Position numbers and translations under genes: made by a program
Notes under the pieces: model-generated
Database searches by the model: none
What the model was told of the DNA's origin: nothing
Seen by the model: only the letters and a program-made list of their open reading frames with translations
Part shown: positions 9,486 through 19,475 of the stretch, piece after piece
How the letters are laid out: every line of letters begins with the position of its first letter
Numbering within the stretch: the stretch's first letter is position 1
Assembly: GCF_002104995.1 (NCBI RefSeq)
Contig: NW_024468312.1
Span: forward strand, 1-46,669
Reading direction: 5' to 3'
DNA length: 46,669 nt
DNA from: Linderina pennispora
Lineage: Eukaryota > Kickxellomycota > Kickxellomycetes > Kickxellales > Kickxellaceae

Positions 9486-12400
9486 ATGTCGACTAAGGAG
9501 ACGCTGCTGGGTACTCAGCACCGCAGCGTGCATTGGGCAGTTGTGGACAGACTGGCGTCAAAGCCAAGCGCAGATTCAAACGCAAGGGAGATACAGTTCG
9601 GCGAGTGGCAAAAGCTGCTAGGCTGGGAAATTGCGGCGGCAGCCCCGCAAGTGTTTACACGAGCAATAGAGCACATAGTACATCTGGCGCTATCAGGCAA
9701 GGCCGATGTTGTGCAGACAGTGCGTGTTCTCAGCGATCTGGTGGTTGTGCCTGAAGCTCAGCGGTGTCGTGTCAGCGAGACTTTGGTTCTGTCTTCGGTT
9801 AGCCAGGCACTTGTCAGGCTTGTGGTTTCTGGGGCCGATTCGCTTGTGTATGCGCAGGGGAGCAGTGCCCGCGACAATATAATGCGAATGGCGGTGGAAA
9901 CGAACCCCGACGTGTGGCAATACGTGCTGCTGCACCTGCGCGAGGCTCTTTGCTCGAATGAGAGGGCGTTTTCTGAGGTGTGGCGGGGCTGCTCACGATT
10001 CCTGGTGTTTGCTGTCATTGACCCATCGGTCCCTTCCTGGGCACAGGTGCAGGCGATCCAGACTGTCTTTGAACTTGTTGCCTTGCAGACTCAGCGGCCG
10101 GAAGAGGCGTTGGCCGTGCTCGAATGGGCTATTGACCTTGGCGTGCGGATTCCAGTGACAGTATACAACAACCCAGAACTATCGGGCCGGTGGTGTCGTC
10201 TCAGGTGGATAGTCGAGTGCTGTCAATCAATCCTGGTGCTGTCGCCCAGTGCACCTGACGAAGTGGCGACAAGGCTGCTTGGCTGCACTAGCAATGTCCG
10301 GCTGATTCTGGCGTCGCTGGCGTACAGCGAAGCGCTGAGCAAGTTTTCATCTCAACAGCCGGCCTTGCCTCGCACGCACCAGGATGACACCACAGTCTCG
10401 CTTTGGTTGATTCGAATTACCCGCACTGCATATGCTCTTCAGCAACAAGCAACCACAGCTGACGCGCAGTATCGGGAGCTGGTCGACATGGTTGTGTGGA
10501 CTACAGCAGCATCCCAGATTGCTCGGTCTGCAGCCCTTTTGGGACAGAAGAACTGGCTGGAGCTGCTTGAAATGACCGTGCGCAACAAGCAAGTGTTTAG
10601 CGGCGTACCTCGCCAGGTCAGGGCGCTAGCACGCTTCCCGCTATTGTGTGTCGCAATGGACGGGTTTACGCCGGATGTTTGCTCGCGTGCGCTTAGTCTC
10701 TCGGTAGACATTGATCAGACTGCATCGGCGAGTGAGCTTCGTGACCCTGGCGGTTTCGGCAAACTTCAGACGCAGCTCACAGTAATGTCAACATCTGGAT
10801 GGGTCTCGGGACGCCTGGCACTTTTGTTCCAGAATCTGGTCGATTACCTAGAGGTTGCTGGCTGGGTTGGCTGCCACACACCAGGTGCTGGCAGTCGAGA
10901 CAAACCGCTGAACACGATGGCCAATGCCATGTCGCCGATTTCAGATCGGCCATTGCTGTTGGCGCCGTTTATGTTTGACTGGACCGAAACCAGCTCGGTG
11001 GTCCCACGCCTTGCACTGGCCAAACTGGTGGCATTGCTCGCCACATACCCGTCAATGCGGCTAAACTTGCTGCCACTGCTGATGGGCGTGCTGCGGCATC
11101 CAGAGGCGCCGGCGAAACTGCGACACGCGATTATCCTAGACGCACTGCCTTGTCTGGCGTCGACACACGATGCATATGCGACATCTCGCGTGGTGTCAAT
11201 CATCTCGGGCATGTGGGGCCAGGCCGGCAAGCAGGGATCAATGCAGCGCACAGGGAGGTGCGACACAGGGAGTATCCGCCTACGCTGCCTGGCAGTTCGG
11301 GCCTGGTACAAAACAGTTCAGCATAACCCGCGGGTCTGGCGCGATCTAAAGCCGGTCTTTGTGCAATGGGTTGAGAGCAAGAAGGCTGCGCAGCTGTCGC
11401 GCAAGGCTGGAAGTGCGCTGGAGCCTGAATACGAGTGGACAGTCCTGGTCACTATGCGTGACTTGGTGCAATATGAGCCTGATCGGTACGCTGACCAGGT
11501 TCTGCCATTTGTTTACTCGTTACTCAGCTATGCACTGCCGTCACTGTCTGCCAGCAGCACCGCACTGCTAATTGACATTGCCAATGTCTGTGTCGAGGCG
11601 AACGTAGCGGGCGTGCGCAGCGTGTGGGCGGCAATTGTCAAGAAGGCGGCCGAGCTGTGGACAGCCAGGATCGGTAAAGGCCATGCGCAGACAGTGCTGG
11701 TGCTTATGTCTCTGGCAAAGTTCTTTGCTCTGGTCGCTACACATGGTGAGGACACGGAGACGTATGCAGCCTTCCGCCAAGAGATCCTGGCAGACTTTGT
11801 AGAGCCGCTGTGCGGGCTCCCCAAGCAGCACGAGGCATCGGAAGATGTCGGATCGGACACCAAAGAGGCTGCATCGACTACTCTGCTGCTGGAGCCTCGT
11901 GCCCGCGACCTGTTCCTGTCCGCGCTGTCAAAGTATCCACTGGAAGAAGTGCTGCCGCTGCTTTCAGGAAGCACAACGAATCAGGCAGTGCACAGGATTG
12001 TTGTGTCTCTTGTCCAGCAGCTGCAGGAGCAGGATGACTTGTCGATTGGCAAGCTCATGGATAGGATCTCCCGGTCGGGTAGCTGTGCCGACCTGCTGGC
12101 CTGCCTGATGGACAATGAGGTCAGGTTCATGCGCCGCAGCCATATTACCGGAAGCAGTGCACAGGGAAAGACAAGCACCGAGGACGACGAGAACGAAGCG
12201 GCCGATCAGGGACAGCGTCGATCGTGGACGCGCTCCAACTTTGAGCGAAGCCAGTGGCTGAATGACGTCCTGTTGCCGGCGCTGGCCAAGGTTTGCAGCG
12301 AGTACTGGGACGGTCCAGCTGCAGATCAGCTGGACCAAGTAACAGGGTACGCAATGGCTGCTATGATGGGGCCGTCGGTGACAGACGGTGCAGATGGGCC

Positions 12401-15400
12401 GGAGCAAGCGGAGGATCTCCCGGCCAGTGCTGTTATCGACCGATTTGCAGCACAGCTGACGTCGCTTATTGTGGATATTCCGCTGGCTGATCACTGGTGC
12501 GTGCGCAACAGTGCAGCCGACTCGTGGTCAATTTGGTTCACCAATGCGTTTGCTGCTATCCAGGCAGACCTTGCCAGCATGGGTGCTGGCGCCGACCACA
12601 GCGCAGTGTCGACCAGCGACAGAGCCAGTGCGATATCGCTGGCCAGCAGCCAGTTCTTCAATACTGTCAGCGACAGCTTGCGTGCAAGCCACGTTCCAGC
12701 CCACCAGGCCAACGCCATATTTGCCTGCGTCGGTCTGGTCAAAACAGTTGCTGGTGTCGATACTACGCAAGGCAGTGTGTTGGCAGTCGCGGTAAGCGAG
12801 CTGTTGAATTCGACACGGACACTGCCGTTCATTACGGCATCTCCCGAAGAGTTTTGGGTGGAGAGCGCTGGGTCGCGCAATGAAGAGGTGCTGGCGGCCG
12901 CCATCGAGTGTGTGGGGCAGATCGCTCGTCCGAACAGCGACGACACGCGCATGCTGAACCGTACAGCCCGGTTCCTGATGTCGGCGTTGACGCTGCAGGC
13001 CGAAAAGAAATGCAGGATCGCAGCCAGCGTGCTGCACTCCATTGGACGGTCGATGATATTCCTGCACTCGACTCTGGATAGCCGCAAGGCTGGCGGCGGA
13101 AATAGCGAGTCTGACACCGACGACGGCATCGTGGTAGAGTCTGACGACTTGCGGCGCTGTGTTGAGCGCCTGGGCATCTTCCAGCCAGCTGGCGACAGTG
13201 GTGCTGGACCAGTCGTCGATCTGGGCAACATCGGGCTGGCCATGTCGCTGGCCACAATGCACCGGCACTGGATCGCGCGGCTGATCAACCCGGCGCTGGC
13301 TGAGCAGAACCAACTGCCGCGCGCGTCGCAGGCAGAGCGCCTGGTATCGCAGACGCTGCGCACTGCGTTTGACTCTGTCAGGCAGGTGGAGTCGGGCAGG
13401 TGGAGCCAGGCAGCGCTGACCAGCCTGTTCTATCTGTGCTTTGTATGGCCGCCCAAGCCCATCACGCCGCGGCACATGGAGCTCCACGGCAGTCTATTTG
13501 CGGTGACGCCCGACCGGGTTTGGCTGACAGTGACCCGGCTGCTGCGCAAGCTGTGGAGCTCTGGTGACGATGGCTCTGGCAAGAAGCAGTCAACCACGCG
13601 TGATCTGGACCTGATTAACCAGGTCGAGCTGGCATATGCAGCGCTAACGTACCACCTTGTAATGACTGGAGGGCAGGGAGCAGCACACGCAACGCATGCA
13701 CGCCTGGTGCGCCAGTTCTCAGAGACCATCGAGGGCGATTTTGGCGATCTGGAGCTTGCAGCCACAGAGAAGCCCAGTCTGCGGGCGAACCGCACAGTAT
13801 CGCTGGCCATTCTGCTGGGTATTCCTATGCATGGCGTGCCCGAGACGACAGTCAGCAACGAGTACCTGCCGCTAGCGCAACAGAACAATCTGCCTGTGCT
13901 GTTGGGTGTGGGATCCGTGCAGTATGGCAGCACTGCATGGCTCAGGCTGCCAGAACAGACGCTGCAGAAGCCGCTGGGATCGCTGGTGGCCTGCTCTGGC
14001 TTGCTACGCTACCTGAAGAACGATGGCGACGACGCAGACACAGCAAACGATGCAGGACAAAACAGCTTTGTGAGCAAGATAGCTCGGGAGGAGATTGACG
14101 ATGTGCGGGCTGCGCGCATTGCCGGAGTGTGTCTAAGTGCGCTGTGGGCGCAGTCTCGTCGCTCCATGCATCTGCTTATTGCCGAGCAGCAGGACAGCGA
14201 GCTGGTCGGTGCCGATAACTCTACGGGGACCGGTGAGTCAGCGCAGAGAGCTGCTGTAACCTCGGAGTTTGTGGAGACGGCCACTGCCGAGGAGGAGCCG
14301 CAGAGCCTGAGCCGCCTGCCAGCACCCACCAGCTGGTGCCGTGCGTTCTGGGAATGTCTGTGTACGCTGGCAGGGTCGCTGGAGGACAAGGAATCCGGCA
14401 TGATTGTCGACTCGGTCGAGTGCAAGCTTGCGTATCTCTTGCGCTCAATGCTGCAGATGGCGCGGCCGTTCCCGCTGGTCGATTTCAACGGAGTGTTTAC
14501 GCGTGTGCTGCAGGTGTATATGGCCAGCGACCGGATCGGCAGCTCGGCCAACGCTCCGCTGCCTGTGCTTTGGCTGCTGGTGAGGGTTGCTAGCAGGTTC
14601 AGCGCGACATCGTACTCGATGACGCTGTTCTTGACAAAAGCCGTGCAGAGCATTGTTGGCAGGGCAGTCGATATTGCACTTGGCTCGCCTGCAAGCGACC
14701 AGTATTTGGACAAGATCGGTAGCAACTCGCTGCTGGCACTGGCAATTGCCTGTGTAGGCGACACCGGGCTGGGCAGACTGCTGCAGCTGTCGGGGTTCGT
14801 CGCCACCAGCAGCGCTGCGATAGGCGATGACTTGCTGGCTCGCCGCGCGCTGGCGGCAAAGTTGAAGAGCAGTGTGATCCCGAGAGAGGTCGCTTCAGCG
14901 GTCTGTACCGACGAGGTATGCGTGTCGCAAGAGCTGGCGTCAATCGTGAACCGCACACAGACTGGAGGAGATAGCCAGGGCCATTCGCTGAACGGCACGG
15001 AGACCGAGGCTGAGCGCATGTTCCGGCTGCTGAGCAAGGTTGTGATCCCAGCGCAAAAGACCGCCAATGTGTGTGTGGGCTTGATGTCGCGGCTGCAGCT
15101 GAGCGCCAAGCAAGGCGTGACGATTGGATCGCCGCAGATATTTGCCTACCAGATTTTCATCCTCGACACCTTTGCGGAGTACATTCCGACTGCTGGAAAC
15201 AAGTCTTCTGGACCCCAGCAAGGCATGGTGGTGCTGGATGCAGCGCGGCAGAGGATCGTCGGCGATTTGTTGCAAGTACTGGGGGCAACCAAGCAGATCC
15301 GCCATGGCCGCGAGCTCGCGGCGATGAGCCGGCGGATAATCTCAGCGACGTTCTCTGGGCGTGACAGCGCAGAGCGGGCTCTGGGCCAACCCATGGACCA

Positions 15401-16085
15401 GCTCGACACGGATGGGTTCTGCGAAGCTGTCGAGCAGCAGGCGCTGATTCTGGGCCACCAGCTGGCAACGTCAGCGGCGGTCCACGAGCGGCGCAGGATG
15501 GTGGGGGACTGGCTCAAGCGCCTGGTCAGGGAGTGGGCGCAGCGTGGCTCTGGAACCGGCCGCATGGCTGTCAACAGCGCAGTCGCGTGGGGCCTTCGCA
15601 ACGTGGCCAGCCAAATACACTCATGTGAGAGTGAGCATGCTGGTATTGCCCGTCACTATGTCATTCAAGCACTGGACGTGCTGATCCTTGCTGGCAGCAT
15701 TGTGCGGTCGGGCAGCCACGATACGGCAGCTTCCGACTGGATAGCGTCGCTGTTGAGCGTCAGCTGGCTGCTGCCAATTTTGGCCGGAGTGTCGCTGGCG
15801 CACCCCGAGGGCGTGACCGAGGTGCAGGCATGCGCGGCGCTGGCTGGCATTGCCAGCGACGAGATGTTGGGATTCGTGGGAGCGCGCGGCAGCGGATCTG
15901 GCACAGATCGCGGCGCATCGATAGGCGACGCAAAGGCAGTGTTCGCCGAGCAGCTCAGATCACGCATGGTGGGTCTGCAGGAGCTGGTTGGCGCGCCAGT
16001 GCTCCAGCGCCATGTGCGGCTGGCGCTGTCCGACCTCGCCGTGTTGGGGTATCTGCCTGATGTCCTGTTCAGCCTCTTTGTCTAA
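9486..16085 (+). CDS. Focadhesin-like DUF3730 protein, 2,199 aa
   Basis: A single-exon reading frame of 2,199 codons from the ATG at 9486, which follows a pyrimidine leader. The protein is almost wholly alpha-helical, with Leu/Ala-rich helical-repeat texture throughout. Around residues 510-640 the pattern LLPLLMGVLRHPEAPAKLR, then ALPCLAS, then a helix ending in ISGMW, then RCLAVRAWY, resembles the DUF3730 repeat region of focadhesin (animal focadhesin is about 1,800 aa). Acidic low-complexity patches occur near residues 790, 900 and 1210. In animals focadhesin is linked to SKI-complex stability and focal adhesions; the fungal role is not known to me. The assignment rests on fold texture and one region; other HEAT/ARM-type giants are possible. 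The 3' end is 88 bp from the convergent GNA1 stop. Confidence 0.6.
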   Translation: MSTKETLLGTQHRSVHWAVVDRLASKPSADSNAREIQFGEWQKLLGWEIAAAAPQVFTRAIEHIVHLALSGKADVVQTVRVLSDLVVVPEAQRCRVSETLVLSSVSQALVRLVVSGADSLVYAQGSSARDNIMRMAVETNPDVWQYVLLHLREALCSNERAFSEVWRGCSRFLVFAVIDPSVPSWAQVQAIQTVFELVALQTQRPEEALAVLEWAIDLGVRIPVTVYNNPELSGRWCRLRWIVECCQSILVLSPSAPDEVATRLLGCTSNVRLILASLAYSEALSKFSSQQPALPRTHQDDTTVSLWLIRITRTAYALQQQATTADAQYRELVDMVVWTTAASQIARSAALLGQKNWLELLEMTVRNKQVFSGVPRQVRALARFPLLCVAMDGFTPDVCSRALSLSVDIDQTASASELRDPGGFGKLQTQLTVMSTSGWVSGRLALLFQNLVDYLEVAGWVGCHTPGAGSRDKPLNTMANAMSPISDRPLLLAPFMFDWTETSSVVPRLALAKLVALLATYPSMRLNLLPLLMGVLRHPEAPAKLRHAIILDALPCLASTHDAYATSRVVSIISGMWGQAGKQGSMQRTGRCDTGSIRLRCLAVRAWYKTVQHNPRVWRDLKPVFVQWVESKKAAQLSRKAGSALEPEYEWTVLVTMRDLVQYEPDRYADQVLPFVYSLLSYALPSLSASSTALLIDIANVCVEANVAGVRSVWAAIVKKAAELWTARIGKGHAQTVLVLMSLAKFFALVATHGEDTETYAAFRQEILADFVEPLCGLPKQHEASEDVGSDTKEAASTTLLLEPRARDLFLSALSKYPLEEVLPLLSGSTTNQAVHRIVVSLVQQLQEQDDLSIGKLMDRISRSGSCADLLACLMDNEVRFMRRSHITGSSAQGKTSTEDDENEAADQGQRRSWTRSNFERSQWLNDVLLPALAKVCSEYWDGPAADQLDQVTGYAMAAMMGPSVTDGADGPEQAEDLPASAVIDRFAAQLTSLIVDIPLADHWCVRNSAADSWSIWFTNAFAAIQADLASMGAGADHSAVSTSDRASAISLASSQFFNTVSDSLRASHVPAHQANAIFACVGLVKTVAGVDTTQGSVLAVAVSELLNSTRTLPFITASPEEFWVESAGSRNEEVLAAAIECVGQIARPNSDDTRMLNRTARFLMSALTLQAEKKCRIAASVLHSIGRSMIFLHSTLDSRKAGGGNSESDTDDGIVVESDDLRRCVERLGIFQPAGDSGAGPVVDLGNIGLAMSLATMHRHWIARLINPALAEQNQLPRASQAERLVSQTLRTAFDSVRQVESGRWSQAALTSLFYLCFVWPPKPITPRHMELHGSLFAVTPDRVWLTVTRLLRKLWSSGDDGSGKKQSTTRDLDLINQVELAYAALTYHLVMTGGQGAAHATHARLVRQFSETIEGDFGDLELAATEKPSLRANRTVSLAILLGIPMHGVPETTVSNEYLPLAQQNNLPVLLGVGSVQYGSTAWLRLPEQTLQKPLGSLVACSGLLRYLKNDGDDADTANDAGQNSFVSKIAREEIDDVRAARIAGVCLSALWAQSRRSMHLLIAEQQDSELVGADNSTGTGESAQRAAVTSEFVETATAEEEPQSLSRLPAPTSWCRAFWECLCTLAGSLEDKESGMIVDSVECKLAYLLRSMLQMARPFPLVDFNGVFTRVLQVYMASDRIGSSANAPLPVLWLLVRVASRFSATSYSMTLFLTKAVQSIVGRAVDIALGSPASDQYLDKIGSNSLLALAIACVGDTGLGRLLQLSGFVATSSAAIGDDLLARRALAAKLKSSVIPREVASAVCTDEVCVSQELASIVNRTQTGGDSQGHSLNGTETEAERMFRLLSKVVIPAQKTANVCVGLMSRLQLSAKQGVTIGSPQIFAYQIFILDTFAEYIPTAGNKSSGPQQGMVVLDAARQRIVGDLLQVLGATKQIRHGRELAAMSRRIISATFSGRDSAERALGQPMDQLDTDGFCEAVEQQALILGHQLATSAAVHERRRMVGDWLKRLVREWAQRGSGTGRMAVNSAVAWGLRNVASQIHSCESEHAGIARHYVIQALDVLILAGSIVRSGSHDTAASDWIASLLSVSWLLPILAGVSLAHPEGVTEVQACAALAGIASDEMLGFVGARGSGSGTDRGASIGDAKAVFAEQLRSRMVGLQELVGAPVLQRHVRLALSDLAVLGYLPDVLFSLFV

Positions 16086-16173
16086 ATATAGCGGTGAGAA
16101 TATTTAATGAGTGAAATTAACACAAGGGGAGGGAGGATGAAGGATGCAAAAGAAAACATGTGGTTGTCTAAGT

Positions 16174-16716
16174 CTAGATGTTGGCCGTGGCGGTCTTCTT
16201 GCTGGCTGCGTCCGGCGAGTAGACAGCCATCTGCAGGCCCTTGACCTCGAGCCCGCACTTTTCGTAGAACGGCGCGTTCTCCTCGCTGCAGTCGAGGATG
16301 GACTTGTAGCATCCTGTCGCATGGGCCAGCTCCCGGAGCTGCTTGATGATTGTGAACCCGAACCGCTTGCCCTGCTGGCCCTTGGCAACCACAATATCCT
16401 CAATGTGGCCCACACGCCCGCACATGCGGATGAACTTTTGCTCGACCACCAGCGTGCCCGACGCAACGATGCGCCCGGTCTCCTGGTCTTCAATCACGAC
16501 AACAAAGTAGCCGCCAGCGCGCTGCATCTCCTCAAAGCTCTCGGCAAACATCTGCTCGGTGACCTCGCCGACAATGGTCAGGTTTGACAGGCACTCGACA
16601 TAGCCCTTGCGGAAGTCTGTGAGCTCGAGTGGCCGCAGGATGTGGTTGGCGGGCACCATCGATGCGGCAGCGGTGCCCAGGAGAGAGGCGTCAAAGAGGG
16701 AGTTGCTGAAAACCAT
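16174..16716 (-). CDS. GNA1: Glucosamine 6-phosphate N-acetyltransferase
   Basis: Transfers acetyl from acetyl-CoA to glucosamine-6-phosphate, the second step of UDP-GlcNAc synthesis, which feeds chitin, GPI anchors and N-glycans in the cytosol. The 180-residue protein is a complete GNAT fold. Residues 25-48 carry the conserved start (LRPLELTDFRKGYVECLSNL). IEDIVV at 105-110 is the core strand. GQQGKRFG at 113-120 is the pyrophosphate-binding loop of the GNAT Q/R-x-x-G-x-G/A type. LDCSEENAPFYEKCGL at 141-156 is the diagnostic GNA1 C-terminal motif with the Tyr near the CoA thiol. The C-terminal tail after residue 166 is a non-conserved Lys/Thr/Ala extension. Start chosen at the first ATG, in good context. 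Single exon, convergent with the focadhesin-like gene. Confidence 0.95.
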   Translation of the reverse strand: MVFSNSLFDASLLGTAAASMVPANHILRPLELTDFRKGYVECLSNLTIVGEVTEQMFAESFEEMQRAGGYFVVVIEDQETGRIVASGTLVVEQKFIRMCGRVGHIEDIVVAKGQQGKRFGFTIIKQLRELAHATGCYKSILDCSEENAPFYEKCGLEVKGLQMAVYSPDAASKKTATANI

Positions 16717-17869
16717 GGTTTCGATGTGAATAAAAAAAGCTGCGAGATGTGAAAAAAGGCAAGAAACTAAAATGCTAGTGCTTGTTGGCTAAAGAGGAGA
16801 GAAGAGCCTCGGCTGGGCCCTTGCCGACGCGCGTTTTATAGAGCCTCCGCCCCTGGAGCGCACCTGTGTCCTGTACGGGTTGGCGGTTCTTTCACGCGGG
16901 CCTAATTTCCCTCCTGTGCTTTATTTTGCGCGCGCTTTGTTTTAGAGGTCGCACGACCTTTTGCAAAACAACGGAAGTAGTCTGCGATAAAAATGTGTGG
17001 GGAGGAGACGGTCGATCATTGGCTCGTTATATGTAGAGCGTCGCCTGCCATTGGCTAGCAGCGGGCGATTCGTTCACGTGGCTGGTATCTTTGACCAGTG
17101 TGAACCGTGTCTGAAGACGCTTTGTGGGCCGCACCAGCAGTAGAGCTTCGCCCACGCTCTATTTTTAGCATGTATCTTCCTGGCCACTGGCATCGATGAT
17201 CAGCGATAGTCCACTGGAATGGGATCCAGGCAACGTCATTTGTCACTGCAGCAGGCAATGCAGCCTCGGGCTCCACTGAACAGGAAGGCAGGGCAGCCAC
17301 TGCAGAAGGGTGCCGCAGTGCCGCAGTGCCGCACCCCTGTCCCTGGCAGCGACACACCCACAAAGTGAGACGCCCACGCTGCTGGTAGGAAACACCATGG
17401 GCGGTGGCCAGATACCATCGCCACCGCAGCTGGCGCGATATCCCGACGAGGCGAGGGTTTCAGATATCCGCTGGTCTGGCTGCGCTACTGAGCATATGCT
17501 GCAGGAAAACAGGACCGTGCCAGGATTCCGCAGTGCATGTGGCGGAGCTGCAGCGGCAGGATTAAATCACCCTTTGGGCGAGTCAGCTGCCCGCATATGC
17601 CTTGCTCTTTGGCACAGCATTAGCGGCGGCATTGGCTTGGGCTACCCGCAGCTCCTGCGCCAGTGTGGGCAGCCAGAGAAAAGGTGTTGGCGCACGGCTG
17701 GCACTTGCTTTTGCACCTCTCCTCTGCATATTTCTGTTTTCTGCTCCTGCCTTTTTGCAGCCCTGCTCGCTTCTTGTTCTGCGGTACCACTCGCTGCACC
17801 CCCGGCTTTCTGTTTCTCTGCTGCTAGACATCAACCCGCTGCTATCCGCTCTGCCTCCTATTCCTAAAG
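16717..17869. promoter_or_regulatory. Divergent intergenic region GNA1 / Yippee
   Basis: About 1.15 kb separating two divergently transcribed genes. No conserved coding region is seen; an open plus frame from 17602 runs into the Yippee gene but out of its frame and crosses the intron. The GNA1-proximal 100 bases are A-rich on the plus strand (T-rich leader on the minus strand). The Yippee-proximal 250 bases are C/T-rich (CTCCTCTGCATATTTCTG, CCCCCGGCTTTCTGTTTCTC), a likely initiator and 5' leader. Confidence 0.4.
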
Positions 17870-18644
17870 ATGGGGTACATGTACAAGGTGTTTCTGAAGG
17901 GCAAGGGCATATACGGCTGCTCACACTGTGGCACGCACTTTGTCGAGAAGGAGAAGATCCGGTCAAAGGTAGAGTGTGCTGCTTATACCATCCCGCTCTG
18001 CACTATTCGAGTGCGCTCTTCATCTGCGCTGTGCAATCAACGTGTATGAGGGCCATTTCCACAGCTGACCCGCCTCTCCCGCGTGGAAGCTGTCAGCCAA
18101 CATTCGATGCACATCAATTTCTATTTTTTGCAACCTTGCCTGCGCGAGGCCGCCTCCCTTGGCTGCTGGTTGCACCACCACGCATACCACTTTTGCCGCC
18201 TTGCAAAGAGTGCATCCCGCATGGCAGCAGGCCTGAGGCGCGCACGCACTATCTGCCAAAGAAAAGCACTGGAAATACGACCCGCATTTTCGATTGCGAC
18301 ATCCCTCCCTCGCTGTTTGCCATTCGTGCGCTATGGCTTTTCAGACCCGCCCACAGTGCCACCGCAAACTGACAACAGCCTCATCGGACTTGTAGGACTA
18401 CACAGGCCAGCACGGTCGCGCCATCCTGTTTGACAAGCTGGTGAACGTTGTCGCTGGTGACGAGGACGAGCGCAAAATGACAACCGGCGTGCATGTCGTC
18501 CAGGACATCACCTGCATGGAGTGCGAACAGTATGTTGGCTGGACCTACGTCAAAGCGTACTCGCCAGACCAAAAGTTCAAGGAAGGGAAGTTCATTCTGG
18601 AGAGGGCGCGCATTGTCGACGTAGCCCGAGATTGGAAGTACTAA
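17870..18644 (+). CDS. Yippee-like zinc-binding protein, two exons
   Basis: Exon 1 is 17870-17968 (33 codons), exon 2 is 18396-18644 (82 codons plus TAA), 115 aa in all. The intron 17969-18395 starts GTAGAG and ends TTGTAG; the join (RSK then DYTGQHGR) is phase 0 and restores the family core. The zinc ligands Cys17-x2-Cys20 and Cys73-x2-Cys76 are separated by exactly 52 residues, the hallmark C-x2-C-x52-C-x2-C Yippee spacing. Other family marks are GRAILFDKLVNVV, TTGVHVVQDI, GWTYVKAY and KFKEGKFILE. Yippee proteins are small, deeply conserved and found at centrosomes and nuclei; in yeast the relative Moh1 is linked to stationary-phase stress, and the fold resembles cereblon and Mis18 domains. 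The 427-nt intron is long for this window. An AATAAA lies at 18820. Confidence 0.93.
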
Positions 18645-18819
18645 CCCCTGTCTGTAATATTATTATTTTGTTGCTGCATTACCTCTTCTCCACCTTTGTA
18701 ACCTTTTTGCTTATCTACTAGCTGTTATTACTGACGTCTCCTCTACAGACATGCTGTCTTTCTCAATCTCTTCTTGATCTTCCACCTCTATAGCCTGCTT
18801 CTTCTCTGAAACCCTCTCC

Positions 18820-18825
18820 AATAAA
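18820..18825 (+). terminator. Possible polyadenylation signal of the Yippee gene
   Basis: AATAAA 176 bases after the Yippee stop codon, in a C/T-rich context. Distance is plausible for a fungal 3' UTR; functional use is not shown by sequence alone. Confidence 0.4.
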
Positions 18826-18937
18826 CCTGAAACCCGCATTTTGCCGGCCAGCCCGGCTTCGGACTCTTGGCAGTGTAATCTGCGCCGTGATTTCGGCCTG
18901 GTTTCTGGATTACCGGCAAATGAAAATTTTTTGGACG

Positions 18938-18944
18938 TATAAAT
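18938..18944 (+). promoter_or_regulatory. TATA box of a candidate non-coding transcript
   Basis: TATAAAT preceded by an A/T run and followed 60 bases later by a pyrimidine-rich leader (CCTTTCCTCTTCTCGCTCCCGC), which resembles the 5' leaders of highly expressed genes here. The next strong signal downstream is a canonical intron (19033-19252), so this is taken as the promoter of a spliced transcript without a long ORF. Confidence 0.5.
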
Positions 18945-19032
18945 GAAGCCCCGATCCGCTGTCCGCCGCCGAATCCTGGTCCTTTCCTCTTCTCGCTCCC
19001 GCTACAAAGCTTTTCGTCTACTTCGCGGTAAG

Positions 19033-19252
19033 GTATGTCTCGCGCTGTCGGACGGTTTGCACGGCTACGATGTGCTTATGATGAGGCTTTCTCCTAAAGG
19101 AGTTAGCGACTGTTATCCCTGACCGAGGTGTTTGCCCACGATGGCTTTCATGAATGCAGAGGACTTAATTTCTGAACTCTCCCAATTCCCGGCTGGTGAA
19201 CTGTGTGAATTGGCTTTGGCACTAACTGCAATTGCATTTTTCTGTGCTGTAG
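19033..19252 (+). other. Intron of a candidate non-coding host transcript
   Basis: The donor GTATGT (an alternative GTAAGG starts at 19028), branch-point consensus CTAAC at 19222-19226 and acceptor TGTGCTGTAG ending at 19252 make a canonical fungal intron of about 220 bases. After the splice the first ATG opens only a nine-codon frame (MSRLSFLSM), so the exons look non-coding or belong to a 5' UTR. The intron contains the C/D-box-like element at 19078-19175, as in snoRNA host genes. Confidence 0.5.
19078..19175 (+). ncRNA. Candidate intronic C/D box snoRNA
   Basis: Within the intron, ATGATGA (box C, 19078-19084) is followed by CTGA (box D', 19119-19122), an imperfect C' (CATGAAT near 19149-19155) and CTGA (box D, 19172-19175), giving 98 nt from C to D, the usual C/D snoRNA size. 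The 10 bases GTTATCCCTG overlapping D' are complementary to the highly conserved large-subunit rRNA stretch CAGGGATAAC, but the match runs into the box and so is out of the usual guide register. No convincing terminal stem is visible. Box motifs are short and could arise by chance; the intronic position raises the likelihood. Confidence 0.35.
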
Positions 19253-19475
19253 GTAATGTCCAGGCTTAGCTTTCTCTCCATGTAAAGATTCTGTGAATAC
19301 ATTCTCCACCCCAACTCCCTTAAGTGTGTGGCAGTGCGTGTTTCTGGCGAAGCCAGGCTAAGTGTGCACGCGAATACTCTGCTTCAATCATGTCCGGAGG
19401 GTGTGCATATTGGTAGTATGTGAATCGTTTATTTACATGAATGATATGGAAGTGGTTGTTGCGGGCACAGCCTGC

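Noticed and set aside
12491-13487. Long minus-strand frames inside the focadhesin-like gene
   Set aside because: Antisense shadows of a GC-rich coding region with no family features.
17602-18372. 256-codon plus-strand frame
   Set aside because: Overlaps Yippee exon 1 in another frame and runs through its intron; codon pattern and composition are not protein-like.
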